A stretch of 64,000 nucleotides of DNA from the NCBI GenBank assembly GCA_002702705.1, contig PABH01000053.1, positions 62,001-126,000 of the forward strand, written 5' to 3'. Origin of the DNA: Anaerolineaceae bacterium (GTDB taxonomy: Bacteria > Chloroflexota > Anaerolineae > Anaerolineales > Anaerolineaceae). The position numbers were made by a program, and so were the translations under genes. The first letter of the stretch is position 1; each line of letters opens with the position of its first letter. The notes below the pieces were generated by a model. The model had not been told where the DNA came from and searched no databases. It worked only from the letters and a program-made list of their open reading frames with translations. Shown in pieces: positions 17,989 through 27,066 of this stretch.

Positions 17989-18585
17989 ATGAAGCAAGAA
18001 GACCCTTATCAACTCATAAGATCTATAAAATATAATTTGGAAAAAAATCATAAAGACGAATTTCTTCCAAAAAAAGTGACTGGAATACCTTTTCGCCAGG
18101 CAGCTGTACTTGCACCATTCGTATTGATCGATTCAAAATGGCATTTATTATTTACAAGGCGGTCTGATTCTTTAAAAAATCATAAAGGGCAAGTATCATT
18201 TCCTGGGGGTGCGATGGATCAATCTGATCAGTCTCCGATTGAGACTGCCTTTAGAGAAACATATGAAGAAATTGGGGTTGGCGTGGAAGCTTTAGAAATT
18301 ATTGGTAAGATGGAAGCGATGATGACCAATTCTAATTTTTTAGTTACACCGGTATTGGCTGTAATGAAATGGCCAGTCCAACTTGTTATATCTGAAGCAG
18401 AAGTGAGTAAAGTTTTTACCATTCCACTCAATTGGTTGGCGGATTCAAATAATTGGGAAGAGCGAATATATAATCATCCTAATGGTTGGTATGGCTCTGT
18501 GATTTTTTATCAAGAATATGGTGGCGAATTATTGTGGGGAATAACCGCTGCAATTACACATCGAATTCTTAAATTAATAAAATAA
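17989..18585 (+). CDS. Nudix hydrolase of the CoA pyrophosphatase (NudL) type
   Basis: A 198-residue protein with the UPF0035/CoAse signature: LFTRRSDSLKNHKGQVSFPGG directly precedes the Nudix box, which runs GGAMDQSD, ETAFRETYEEIG. The LKxHxGQVxFPGG motif is specific to Nudix enzymes that cleave coenzyme A and its derivatives to 4'-phosphopantetheine and 3',5'-ADP. The C-terminal part is less conserved, as usual. It is last in the operon, and a hairpin terminator shared with rplY follows. Confidence 0.88.
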   Translation: MKQEDPYQLIRSIKYNLEKNHKDEFLPKKVTGIPFRQAAVLAPFVLIDSKWHLLFTRRSDSLKNHKGQVSFPGGAMDQSDQSPIETAFRETYEEIGVGVEALEIIGKMEAMMTNSNFLVTPVLAVMKWPVQLVISEAEVSKVFTIPLNWLADSNNWEERIYNHPNGWYGSVIFYQEYGGELLWGITAAITHRILKLIK

Positions 18586-18612
18586 AAGAAGCCGTCCCAA
18601 GGACGGCCTCTT
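18586..18612 (+). terminator. Bidirectional terminator between nudL-type gene and rplY
   Basis: A 7-bp GC-rich stem GCCGTCC/GGACGGC (18591-18597, 18601-18607) with a 3-base loop, extended by four further pairs across one mismatch, ending in CTCTTTA. A-rich on the left and T-rich on the right, so it can act in both directions. Confidence 0.75.
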
Positions 18613-18629
18613 TATCGATTTGAAAGAAA

Positions 18630-19280
18630 TTACTCTTCGTCTTCCTCTCTTTTACCGCGCTCAATAACTTCAGGTTCTGTGCCTTCTTCATCGAGTTCGA
18701 TATCTTCCTCATCCACTGCGACTTCTTCGGTTTTACCAGTTGCTGTAACAATTACATCATCCGGGTTGGATAAAATTTCTACATTTTTTGGAACGTCTAA
18801 GTCACTTACAGTAATGGAAGAGCCCAATTCTGTCAGGCTGGAAATATCCACTACAAAACTTTCTGGTAAATCTTGTGGGAAAGCTAATACTTCAATCTCA
18901 GTCAATCCGTTTACCAAAACTGCACTCATGTCTTTAACTGCCAAAGAAGTGCCTTGGGTAATAACGGAAACAGAAGCACGAATTTTTTCCGTCATTGAAA
19001 CCGCTTGAAAATCAACATGTAGTAGTTCGTTTCGAATGAAGTTTTTCTGTTTTTCACGAACCAAAACGGTGTGATCTTTTCCACCTACTTTAATGGTGAC
19101 CAAGCTTGAAGCCGTTGCTGCGGCTAAGGTTTTGCTGGCTTCGCGTAAATTTAAGGTAATAGGTAATGGTTCCATCTTGCTGCCATAAATAACGGCAGGA
19201 ATCTTACCTTCACGACGGAGTCTATTCACTCTTTTACCAATAAGATCACGCTTTTCAGCATAAATTACTAATTCTGACAT
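18630..19280 (-). CDS. rplY: 50S ribosomal protein L25 / CTC family
   Basis: A 216-residue long-form L25 that binds 5S rRNA. The N-terminal L25 domain has KRDLIGKRVNRLRREGKIPAVIYG, and the C-terminal TL5/CTC beta domain follows (about 95-185). The last 35 residues are strongly acidic (repeated Glu/Asp), a common feature of bacterial CTC-type L25. The start is supported by AGGAAGGA upstream. The upstream gap of 427 bases contains no recognisable second gene. Confidence 0.92.
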   Translation of the reverse strand: MSELVIYAEKRDLIGKRVNRLRREGKIPAVIYGSKMEPLPITLNLREASKTLAAATASSLVTIKVGGKDHTVLVREKQKNFIRNELLHVDFQAVSMTEKIRASVSVITQGTSLAVKDMSAVLVNGLTEIEVLAFPQDLPESFVVDISSLTELGSSITVSDLDVPKNVEILSNPDDVIVTATGKTEEVAVDEEDIELDEEGTEPEVIERGKREEDEE

Positions 19281-19707
19281 ATTTCCTTCCTCGAGCGCCT
19301 CTCACCTTTTTAGGTTACCTTCACTCTTCTGTTGGATTATTTTTTGCAACATTCAATTTTATGAGAGAAAGGGAGAATCGTCAAGAAACTCAGTGTTTTT
19401 ACTGAAAAAAAATAAAAAAAGAGTATCCACGTTTTCCAAAACAGAGTGTTAATTTATAATTGATTGATATAATTAAAAAAATATTTTCAGTATAATGGTT
19501 AAAGAGCATTCTTTATACAAAAATTTTTTGTTGTCATTATATTAAGTTTATAGGGGATTCATATAATCTTATAAAGAAAAATTAAGATGTTAATCAAATT
19601 TTTTCCAAACGTTAACTAAAAATCAATTCCATATATCACTTGCTATGATAAAATGCCTGTGCTTATAATAAAAGACCCAAAACCCCCATTACTATCATGA
19701 GAAGGAT
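19281..19707. other. 427-base intergenic region, AT-rich, between divergent rplY and nuclease operon
   Basis: No coding frame with start signals and no tRNA or known riboswitch structure is visible. The left part contains the rplY ribosome-binding site and a small hairpin (CAGT...ACTG) followed by A-rich sequence near 19391-19420. The rest is A/T-rich with several TATAAT-like hexamers (for example near 19490), and a reasonable promoter at 19640-19669. Confidence 0.6.
19640..19669 (+). promoter_or_regulatory. Promoter of the nuclease-ABC transporter operon
   Basis: TTGCTA (19640-19645), an 18-base spacer and a perfect TATAAT (19664-19669). Predicted start is near 19676, about 32 bases before the ATG at 19708, which has a GAAGGA ribosome site very close to it. 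No operator palindrome is obvious. Confidence 0.5.
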
Positions 19708-21612
19708 ATGCAGAAAAAATATCGCTTACCATTAACTCTTTTTTTGTTAATTACAGGTTTTTTAATTGTTCTAGCTATATCACGTCTGGTTGATTTTAAA
19801 TATAACGCGGTTCAACCGGTTATAACAGAGCAATTGACCCCAACAATAATCGTTCCGACTGAAGTAGTCGATGAAGAATCCTTACTCCGATATAATGCTG
19901 ATGAAGGAATTCAGATTCATGATATACAAGGCGAAGGTCATCATTCATTATTAACACGGAAATCCGTAGAATTTTTAACCGGTGTTGTGACAGTAAAACG
20001 TGCAGATGGGTTTTATATGCAGTCTTTGAAGCCTGATGAAAGTGATTTGACTTCGGAAGGTGTTTTTGTTTATCTGAATAAACCACCGAAACTTGATATT
20101 GGTGATTTGGTTTTTGTTAATGGGAAAGTGACAGAGTTTTATCCTGGAGGAATGGAAACAGGCAATCTTTCAATAACTCAGATTGAAAATGCAGATTACG
20201 GGGTGATTTCTCGGAATAATCCATTACCAACGCCGGTTATACTAGGTGAAGGTGGAAGAAATTTACCAACCAATGTGATTGAAGATGATGAAAATCAATA
20301 TTTTGATTTATCAGATGGTTTGGATTTTTTTGAGAGTTTAGAAGGTATGTTAGTTCAAGTAAATGATGCAATTGTTGTAGCACCAACAACAGCTTATAAA
20401 GAAATTGCAGTCCTATCTGATAAAGGAAAATCAGCTACCGGTGTCAATGAACGAGGTGGAATTACGATAAGCTCAGATGACTTTAATCCAGAGCGCATTA
20501 TTTTGGATGATAGTTTGGCCTCTTTACCTGAAGTAAAAACAGGTGAAATGTTAGAGAGTCCGATTATTGGTGTTGTGGATTATAGTTTTGGGAATTATAA
20601 GATCCAGGTTTTACAGAGAATAAAAGGTGATAATCAAGGTGTAAAAAAAGAAGTTGCTGCTGATGAAAAAGACAATGACCTGACGATTGTGACCTATAAT
20701 GTTGAAAATTTGGATGGCGCAGATTCGGAAAAACGATTTGAATTACTAGCAGACCAAATTGTTAATAATTTAAAATCTCCTGATATTTTAGCCTTCCAGG
20801 AAATTCAAGACAATAATGGACCTATCAATACGGATGATTCCTCAGCAGATTTGACCTATCAAAAAATCATTAATGCTGTTGTGGAAGCTGGCGGTCCGGT
20901 TTATCAAGCAATTGATATCGCTCCAGAACCTAATAAAGATGGTGGTGAGCCAGGTGGTAATATCCGGGTTGGATTTCTTTATCGAAATGATACCGGATTG
21001 GAACTGGTTTCAAAACCAATTGGTTCAGCAAAAGAATCAGTAAGCGTACTGAACGAGGATGGTTTTGCAAGTTTATCGGTTAATCCGGGAAGGATTGATC
21101 CATTAAATTATGCTTTTATTGATAGTCGCAAACCCGTAGTTGCAGAATTCCTGTATAATGGTAAAAAGTTGTTTATCATAAATAACCACTGGAATTCCAA
21201 AGGTGGAGATACACCCTTATTTGGCTCAATTCAGCCACCAAGGTTAGATTCAGAGATACAAAGGAATAAACAGGCTGACGTAGTTAAGGAATTCATTCAA
21301 AAAATCAATTCAATCGAGAAAGATGCACTCATACTTGTGGTAGGTGATATAAATGATTTTTATTTTGCAAATCCTGTTAAAAGCTTGGAAGATGCAAATA
21401 TGATAAATTTAATGGTGCGTTTAACCCCGGCTGAAAGGTATTCTTATATTTATGATGGAAATTCCCAAGTGTTGGATAATATGCTTGTTTCACCAGTATT
21501 AAATGATCTTGTTACTGAATTTGACATTATTCATATTAATTCCGAATTTCCCTACCGGGAACGTTTTTCTGATCATGATCCTGTGATGGTGCGATTTAAT
21601 TTTTTACGATAA
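19708..21612 (+). CDS. Membrane-anchored secreted endonuclease/exonuclease/phosphatase family nuclease
   Basis: 634 residues. An N-terminal membrane anchor or signal (about 5-24) exports the protein. Residues about 70-320 form beta-rich, OB-fold-like regions (YMQSL, LDIGDLVFVNGKVTEF) as in ExeM/YhcR-type extracellular nucleases. The EEP catalytic domain follows: TYNVENLD (329 onward), LAFQEIQDN (Glu about 365), NHWNSKGGD (His494), VVGDINDF (Asp about 547) and SDHDPVMVRF (about 622). These are the metal and catalytic residues of the DNase I-like fold. It likely degrades extracellular DNA or other phosphoesters. It lies 27 bases upstream of the ABC permeases, which suggests that its products feed the transporter. 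Confidence 0.82.
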   Translation: MQKKYRLPLTLFLLITGFLIVLAISRLVDFKYNAVQPVITEQLTPTIIVPTEVVDEESLLRYNADEGIQIHDIQGEGHHSLLTRKSVEFLTGVVTVKRADGFYMQSLKPDESDLTSEGVFVYLNKPPKLDIGDLVFVNGKVTEFYPGGMETGNLSITQIENADYGVISRNNPLPTPVILGEGGRNLPTNVIEDDENQYFDLSDGLDFFESLEGMLVQVNDAIVVAPTTAYKEIAVLSDKGKSATGVNERGGITISSDDFNPERIILDDSLASLPEVKTGEMLESPIIGVVDYSFGNYKIQVLQRIKGDNQGVKKEVAADEKDNDLTIVTYNVENLDGADSEKRFELLADQIVNNLKSPDILAFQEIQDNNGPINTDDSSADLTYQKIINAVVEAGGPVYQAIDIAPEPNKDGGEPGGNIRVGFLYRNDTGLELVSKPIGSAKESVSVLNEDGFASLSVNPGRIDPLNYAFIDSRKPVVAEFLYNGKKLFIINNHWNSKGGDTPLFGSIQPPRLDSEIQRNKQADVVKEFIQKINSIEKDALILVVGDINDFYFANPVKSLEDANMINLMVRLTPAERYSYIYDGNSQVLDNMLVSPVLNDLVTEFDIIHINSEFPYRERFSDHDPVMVRFNFLR

Positions 21613-21639
21613 TCATTAAGGTAATGGAGGAGGTTTCAA

Positions 21640-22806
21640 TTGGCAACGATTGGTCTTAAGAAGAAACCACGATCACGCTCTCAATTTTTACGGGAGCTAA
21701 AAGAGAATATTACCGCGTATTTATTTATTTCTCCTGCTGTGTTGGTAATTGCGATATTTGGTTTATTTCCAATTGGTTATTCAATTTATATGAGCCTTTT
21801 TAAATGGCGTGTTCAAAAAGGCGATTTTATAGGGTTGGAAAATTATTCTGATATTATAGGTGATTGGTTTGGTTTATTAATTTTCTTAGGCGGATTGGTG
21901 TTGCTTGGCTTGGCATTTTGGGTTTGGAATAACGCTTTTCGCTCTATGAATAATGGTGCTTTGGTAGCAAAATTAATTGCTGCTGTTTTGTTAGTCGCCG
22001 TTGGATTAACATTGTCACTAGGCTGGGAGAAAATGACCACTGCTGGTGAAGATGTATTTTTAAATTCATTAATAATTACTTTATTTTATGCTCTTGGTAG
22101 TGTTCCTATTCAATTAATATTAGCCTTGATCCTGGCTTATATATTGTTTCAAAATATTCGGGGGAAAGAAATATTCCGGATGATCTACTTCCTTCCATAT
22201 GTAACACCGATCGTATCTACTGCAGTAGTTTTTCGGACAATATTTAGCCCCAGAGAGACTTCCCTTGCAAATATATTGATTGGAAAAATTGGAATTGAAC
22301 CATTAAAATGGCTTTTTGAACCTAAACCTGTCACAGAGTTAATGTTTGGTTGGGAGAATTTAAATAGTTTTTTGGCAGGTCCAAGCCTGGCGTTAGTCAC
22401 GATTATTCTTTTTGGTGTATGGTCTTTTGTTGGTTATAACACTGTTATCTTTTTGGCTGGTTTGGGTGGAATTTCAAAAGAAATTTATGAAGCAGCAGAA
22501 ATTGATGGAGCAAGTACATGGGGCCTTTTTCGTCACGTTACCATTCCATTACTTTCACCAATTACTTTTTATTTGTTTTTGATTTCTTTTATTGGAACAT
22601 TTAAAGCATTTAATCATATTTATGTAATGAAAGTGCCTAATGCACAAAAGACAGTAATCACTGCTAGCGTCCAAGTATTCCAAACCTTTTACACTGAAAA
22701 CAACTTTTCGGTTGCAGCAGCAGAGGCAATCATCTTATTTTTAATCATTTTGGGGTTGACCTATGCACAAAATAAACTTTTAGGAGATCGGGTATTCTAT
22801 GGCTAG
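21640..22806 (+). CDS. Sugar/glycerol-phosphate type ABC permease (MalF/UgpA family), enlarged
   Basis: A 388-residue inner-membrane permease. The MetI-like EAA loop is EAAEIDGASTWGLFRHVTIP (near residue 284), the contact for the ATPase. MalF/UgpA-type family members without big periplasmic loops are usually near 300 residues. Here an insertion of about 70 residues (about 78-135) adds two hydrophobic helices between the first helix and the core. The start is TTG at 21640, set by GGAGGAGG 6 bases upstream. It overlaps the second permease by 8 bases. The nearest ATPase is PhnC-like, not MalK/UgpC-like, so either a shared ATPase comes from elsewhere or the pairing is unusual. Confidence 0.85.
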   Translation: MATIGLKKKPRSRSQFLRELKENITAYLFISPAVLVIAIFGLFPIGYSIYMSLFKWRVQKGDFIGLENYSDIIGDWFGLLIFLGGLVLLGLAFWVWNNAFRSMNNGALVAKLIAAVLLVAVGLTLSLGWEKMTTAGEDVFLNSLIITLFYALGSVPIQLILALILAYILFQNIRGKEIFRMIYFLPYVTPIVSTAVVFRTIFSPRETSLANILIGKIGIEPLKWLFEPKPVTELMFGWENLNSFLAGPSLALVTIILFGVWSFVGYNTVIFLAGLGGISKEIYEAAEIDGASTWGLFRHVTIPLLSPITFYLFLISFIGTFKAFNHIYVMKVPNAQKTVITASVQVFQTFYTENNFSVAAAEAIILFLIILGLTYAQNKLLGDRVFYG

Positions 22807-23701
22807 TACAGCAAAAACCACGACTTCAACCTATTCCGCTCGTAAAAAAGGCAGTTCTGATAAAACAAAACGAGTTTTATTAAAAGCATTTTTGTATCTT
22901 GTCTTAATTCTGGGCGCGATTGTCGCATTAATGCCTTTCTATTGGATGATATCAACATCACTGATGAGTTTAGGTGAAACGATTAACCGAAAATGGTTAC
23001 CCGAGGTTCCACAATTTGTTAATTATGTAAATGCTTGGAATGAAGCGGACTTTGCAAAGTATTTTTTCAATAGTGTGATTATTACTGCTGTCACTTTATT
23101 AGGGATTATGACGACTTCTACGTTAGCAGGTTATGCATTTGCCAGAATAAAATTTTGGGGAAGAAATGTAATTTTTGCAATCTTGTTAAGCACATTAATG
23201 ATTCCTGAATCAATCACTTTACTACCAAATTTGCTTTTGGTGCGCGGTAGTATTATTCCCTTGCCAGGTGGTTCATGGATGAACACCCTTCAAGGATTAA
23301 CTGTGCCTTTTATGGCTAATGCGTTCAGCATTTTTCTACTTCGTCAATTTTTTGCTCAAATCCCGAATGAATTATGGGATGCCGCCCGAATTGATGGGGC
23401 AGGCCATTTCCGTTTCTTGATGCAAATTGTACTTCCCATCAGTAAAGCACCAATCATGACTGTTTTGTTATTTGGTTTCACCGGTTCATGGAATGCATTT
23501 GCCTGGCCGCTTTTGGTGACCACGCGAGATACCTGGCGACCACTAATGGTTGGTTTGTGGACATTTGTTTCAGAGGCTGGCCCGGAAACGCATTTGTTAA
23601 TGGCTGGTGCTGTAATATCGTTATTACCAATTTTGGTAATGTACTTTTTAACCCAAAAGCAATTTACCGAAGGTATTGCTACAACCGGATTGAAGGGTTA
23701 A
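22799..23701 (+). CDS. Sugar/glycerol-phosphate type ABC permease (MalG/UgpE family)
   Basis: A 300-residue permease with six helices. Its EAA loop is DAARIDGAGHFRFLMQIVLP, and the segment MPFYWMISTSL near the first helix is typical of MalG/UgpE proteins. Length is normal for the family. It pairs with the preceding MalF/UgpA-like subunit (8-base overlap) to form the heterodimeric pore, and it precedes the fused binding protein by 73 bases. Substrate is not determined by the permease sequence. Confidence 0.92.
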   Translation: MASTAKTTTSTYSARKKGSSDKTKRVLLKAFLYLVLILGAIVALMPFYWMISTSLMSLGETINRKWLPEVPQFVNYVNAWNEADFAKYFFNSVIITAVTLLGIMTTSTLAGYAFARIKFWGRNVIFAILLSTLMIPESITLLPNLLLVRGSIIPLPGGSWMNTLQGLTVPFMANAFSIFLLRQFFAQIPNELWDAARIDGAGHFRFLMQIVLPISKAPIMTVLLFGFTGSWNAFAWPLLVTTRDTWRPLMVGLWTFVSEAGPETHLLMAGAVISLLPILVMYFLTQKQFTEGIATTGLKG

Positions 23702-23774
23702 TATTAATATGTGGGTACCGGAGAGAGTTTGCTCCGATATAAAAACTTTAGTTCCAAATTTAGGAGGAAAAAAG

Positions 23775-26165
23775 ATGAGAAAGCATCTGTATGGTGTAAT
23801 TGCTGTTTTGATGGCGCTAACCATGTTGTTAGCCGCTTGTAAACCAGCCGCAACACCGGCCCCCACCGATGAACCTTCCACGCCGTCTGAAGGTGAACCT
23901 ACCGAAGAAATGGCAGAAGGCTTTTCGTGGGATAATGTCGACCCGAGTGGTCAGGAAGTCATTTTCTGGCACCAACACTCAAAAGAACGAGAAGAAGCCC
24001 TTAATCAAATCGTTGAAGACTTTAATGCCACCAACGAATACGGCATTACTGTCGTTGCCGAATACCAGGGCAGTTATGGTGACATCTTCAACAAAATGTT
24101 GGGTGTTCTGAATACATTGGATGCACCTGATTTAGTAGTTGCATACCAGAATCAGGCCGCAACTTACCAGCTTTCCGATGCCTTAATGGACATGAATGAG
24201 CTGGTAAACAATGAAAAATGGGGTTTAAGCGAAGCTGATAAAGCAGATTTCTTCCCCGGATTTTATAGCCAGGACGTATTCCCCAATTTCGGCAACCAGC
24301 GTTTAGGCCTGGCACCGAACCGCTCCATGGAAGTAATGTATTATAACATGGATTGGTTAAAAGAATTGGGATATGATGCTCCCCCAACCACACCTGACGA
24401 ATTCAAAGAAATGGCTTGTAAAGCTGTTGAGAATCCCTTCAGTAAAGCTACTGTTGATGGCGCAAAAGGTTATGAGTTAAGCATTGATGCCTCCAGAATG
24501 GCATCATGGACATTCGCTTTTGGTGGCGATGTCTATAACTATGAAGATGCTGCTTATACCTATGATAGCGAAGCCTCTAAAGAAGCGATGACCTTCATTC
24601 AGGATTTAATTAATGAAGGTTGTGCCTCTCAAGTAGTAGAAGCCTACGGTGACCAGACTGACTTCGGCAATGGTACCCTGTTGTTTGCAGTTGGTTCAAG
24701 TTCAGGTTTACCTTACTACGGTTCTGCAGTGGACGCTGGTGCACAATTTGATTGGAGCGTTGGTCCGATCCCGCACACAACTCCTGATCCAGTAATGAAT
24801 GTTTATGGAGCGAGCGTTTCTATTCCAAAAACAACACCAGAACGCCAATTGGCAGCATGGTTATTTACGAAATTCTACACCAATCCGGAACAGCAGGCTG
24901 TTTGGGCAAAAGCCTCCAATTACTTCCCGGTTCGCGCTTCCGTTGCAGAAGGTCTGTCAGATTATTTTGCAGCAAATGAAACGTACAAAACTGCGTTTGA
25001 TCTCTTACAATACAGTTGGTTTGAGCCCCCAGTACCTGGGTACGACTTTGTTCGTGATGAGGTTTCCTCCGCTATGGCCGCTATCGTTGATGGTGCTGAT
25101 GTGAATGAAACTCTGAACGCATTAAATGAATCTGCGAATGAACAATTGGCTGAACAGTTGTCTCAAACTTCCGCTCCGCCACCACCACCACCAACAGCCG
25201 TTCCAGAACCAACCCCAGAAGTTAACGTTGGAACCGAAGACCACCCAATCAAAGTATTGTTTGTTCCTTCAGTTGATGTTGATTTCATGATTTCCAGTGG
25301 TGATTTAATTGCTCAGGCATTAAACGAAGCTACAGGTTTATTCTTTGAGGTTAGCGTACCCACTTCATATGCAGCCACTATTGAAGAAATGTGTGCTTCT
25401 CCGACCGATACAATTGGTTTTATTCCCGCCTTGGGTTATGCTTTAGCTAACCAATTATGTGGTGTGGAGCCTGGTTTGGCTTCTGAACGATATGGTTGGA
25501 ATGTCTACTGGACAGAATTTGTTGTTGCTCGCGACAGTGATTTCCAAACATTAGAAGATCTTGATGGCGCAACCTGGGCATTCCCGGATGCAGGATCAAC
25601 TTCAGGATATCTCTATCCATTGGCTATCTTTGATGACCTCGGTATAGCCCCAGGCGAACAGATTGAAGCAGGTGGACATCCACAAGCTGTTAAAGCTGTT
25701 TATAACGGCGAAGCAGATGTTGCAACCGTTTACTTTAGTGCCCCATTGTTACCCGAAGGCACTTGGCAAATGGGCGATTCTCCGGATGTACCGGATGAAG
25801 TTGTTGAAGAGTGTGGTCCCAATGATGAGGGCAAGTTGTATTGTGGCGGTTATCGTGTTTTAGATGCACGCTCTGCTATTTTGACAGAAGCCCCCGATGT
25901 TGTCCAAAAAGTTCGTATCCTCGACCTCTCTGGTGAGATCCCGAATGACACAATGTCCTTCTCCCCGGATTTCCCGGAAGATTTACGACAAGTGATCATG
26001 GATGCAGTAGTTGCTTATATTCAGACAGATGCCTGTGCTGAAACATTATGTAACGAAAAATTCTATGATTGGACCGGTGCTGGCCCTATCTTTGATGAAA
26101 ACTTTGATGGCGTTCGTCTTTTGATGGAAGCACAAGGTATCACCTTAGAAAATCTTGGTGAATAG
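23775..26165 (+). CDS. Fused solute-binding lipoprotein: family-1 (UgpB/MalE-like) domain plus PhnD-like domain
   Basis: One continuous 796-residue frame. Start at 23775 follows AGGAGG, and the signal peptide ends in lipobox LLAAC with Cys22. Residues about 30-450 are a family-1 binding domain: VIFWHQHSKEREEAL, DLVVAYQNQAATY, APNRSMEVMYYN, WLKELGYDAPPTTPDEFKEM. A proline-rich linker (about 463-485, six consecutive Pro) joins it to a PhnD-type domain (about 490-796): KVLFVPSVDVDFM, AATIEEMCASPTDTIGFIPA, LEDLDGATWAFPDAGSTSGY, as in phosphate/phosphite/phosphonate-binding proteins. It lies between MalFG-like permeases and PhnC/PhnE, so it may serve both pores or capture two ligands. Codons favour C-ending forms (TTC, AAC, ACC) more than neighbouring genes, consistent with high expression. 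I do not know of this fusion as a described protein. Confidence 0.88.
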   Translation: MRKHLYGVIAVLMALTMLLAACKPAATPAPTDEPSTPSEGEPTEEMAEGFSWDNVDPSGQEVIFWHQHSKEREEALNQIVEDFNATNEYGITVVAEYQGSYGDIFNKMLGVLNTLDAPDLVVAYQNQAATYQLSDALMDMNELVNNEKWGLSEADKADFFPGFYSQDVFPNFGNQRLGLAPNRSMEVMYYNMDWLKELGYDAPPTTPDEFKEMACKAVENPFSKATVDGAKGYELSIDASRMASWTFAFGGDVYNYEDAAYTYDSEASKEAMTFIQDLINEGCASQVVEAYGDQTDFGNGTLLFAVGSSSGLPYYGSAVDAGAQFDWSVGPIPHTTPDPVMNVYGASVSIPKTTPERQLAAWLFTKFYTNPEQQAVWAKASNYFPVRASVAEGLSDYFAANETYKTAFDLLQYSWFEPPVPGYDFVRDEVSSAMAAIVDGADVNETLNALNESANEQLAEQLSQTSAPPPPPPTAVPEPTPEVNVGTEDHPIKVLFVPSVDVDFMISSGDLIAQALNEATGLFFEVSVPTSYAATIEEMCASPTDTIGFIPALGYALANQLCGVEPGLASERYGWNVYWTEFVVARDSDFQTLEDLDGATWAFPDAGSTSGYLYPLAIFDDLGIAPGEQIEAGGHPQAVKAVYNGEADVATVYFSAPLLPEGTWQMGDSPDVPDEVVEECGPNDEGKLYCGGYRVLDARSAILTEAPDVVQKVRILDLSGEIPNDTMSFSPDFPEDLRQVIMDAVVAYIQTDACAETLCNEKFYDWTGAGPIFDENFDGVRLLMEAQGITLENLGE

Positions 26166-26187
26166 TTTTTAACGTAATTTGATGTTG

Positions 26188-26218
26188 CTCAGTCCCGGAA
26201 GATTTATCCGGGACTGAG
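26188..26218 (+). other. Strong intercistronic hairpin after the fused binding protein
   Basis: An 11-bp perfect stem (26188-26198 with 26208-26218) and a 9-base loop, but with no T-run behind it. It resembles the 3' stabilising or partial-termination hairpins often found after binding-protein genes, which raise binding-protein expression over the downstream ATPase and permease. Confidence 0.65.
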
Positions 26219-26305
26219 TTAATCTATAAGTAATTATTTTGTTTGTATAATTTTTTTAGCAATTATTTTTTCATTTTTAAAAAATTTTCAGATTGGATAA
26301 CGCTC

Positions 26306-27058
26306 ATGCTAGAAATAAAAAATGTAACGAAAATCTATGATGGGAATGTTTTAGCTCTGGATGATGTGAGTTTCAATATCAAACAAGGCGAATTTTTGGC
26401 TATCATTGGATTAAGTGGTTCTGGAAAATCCACCTTATTACGATGTATAAATCGGTTGGTTGAACCTACCAAAGGCGATATTATTATGGATGATATCAAT
26501 ATTACTAATGCCAGCCAGGATGAACTACGTCGTATTCGGCGGAAGATTGGTATGATTTTCCAGCATTTTAATCTTGTTGAACGATCCAAAGTTATGACAA
26601 ATGTTCTGGCAGGAAGACTGGGTTATACCAATCCGGCTATGAGTCTTGTGAATCGTTTTTCAAAAAACGATGTGGAAATGGCCTTAAAACAATTGGAACG
26701 GGTTGGTATTAAGGATCAGGCTTATAAACGAGCAGATGAATTAAGTGGTGGGCAACAGCAACGGGTGAGTATTGCTCGAGCGATGATGCAAAATCCAAAA
26801 TTAATTTTAGCAGATGAGCCAGTAGCAAGTTTGGATCCGGTTTTAGCCCATTCCATTATGCAATATTTGGAAAAAATTAATAAAGAAGATGGCGTTACAG
26901 TAATTTGTAGTTTGCATTTTCTAGACCTGGTACATCGTTATGCGAATCGGGCAATAGCACTGAATGCTGGTAAATTGATGTTTGACGGTTCACCGAAAGA
27001 CATTGATGATGAGAAATTTAAAGAAATTTACGGCAAAGAAGCTGAACGTGTAGGGTAG
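26306..27058 (+). CDS. phnC: PhnC-type ABC transporter ATP-binding protein
   Basis: A 250-residue ATPase. Walker A is GLSGSGKST (35-43), the signature is LSGGQQQRVSIARAM, and Walker B is LILADEPVASLDP. QHFNLVERSKVMTNVLAGRLG after the Q-loop (IFQHFNLV) is typical of PhnC, which powers phosphate/phosphite/phosphonate uptake. The ATG at 26306 (MLEIKNVTK) is chosen because the family begins there; an upstream ATG at 26243 would add a hydrophobic, unrelated leader. No good SD is seen at 26306. It precedes the PhnE-like permease by 8 bases. Confidence 0.88.
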   Translation: MLEIKNVTKIYDGNVLALDDVSFNIKQGEFLAIIGLSGSGKSTLLRCINRLVEPTKGDIIMDDINITNASQDELRRIRRKIGMIFQHFNLVERSKVMTNVLAGRLGYTNPAMSLVNRFSKNDVEMALKQLERVGIKDQAYKRADELSGGQQQRVSIARAMMQNPKLILADEPVASLDPVLAHSIMQYLEKINKEDGVTVICSLHFLDLVHRYANRAIALNAGKLMFDGSPKDIDDEKFKEIYGKEAERVG

Positions 27059-27066
27059 GTGATATC

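Noticed and set aside
19385-19430. Terminator or small RNA in the rplY-nuclease intergenic region
   Set aside because: The CAGT/ACTG stem is only four pairs, followed by A-rich sequence; too weak to call.
23709-23774. Upstream start of the fused binding protein
   Set aside because: The AGGAGG site and signal peptide with lipobox fix the start at 23775.
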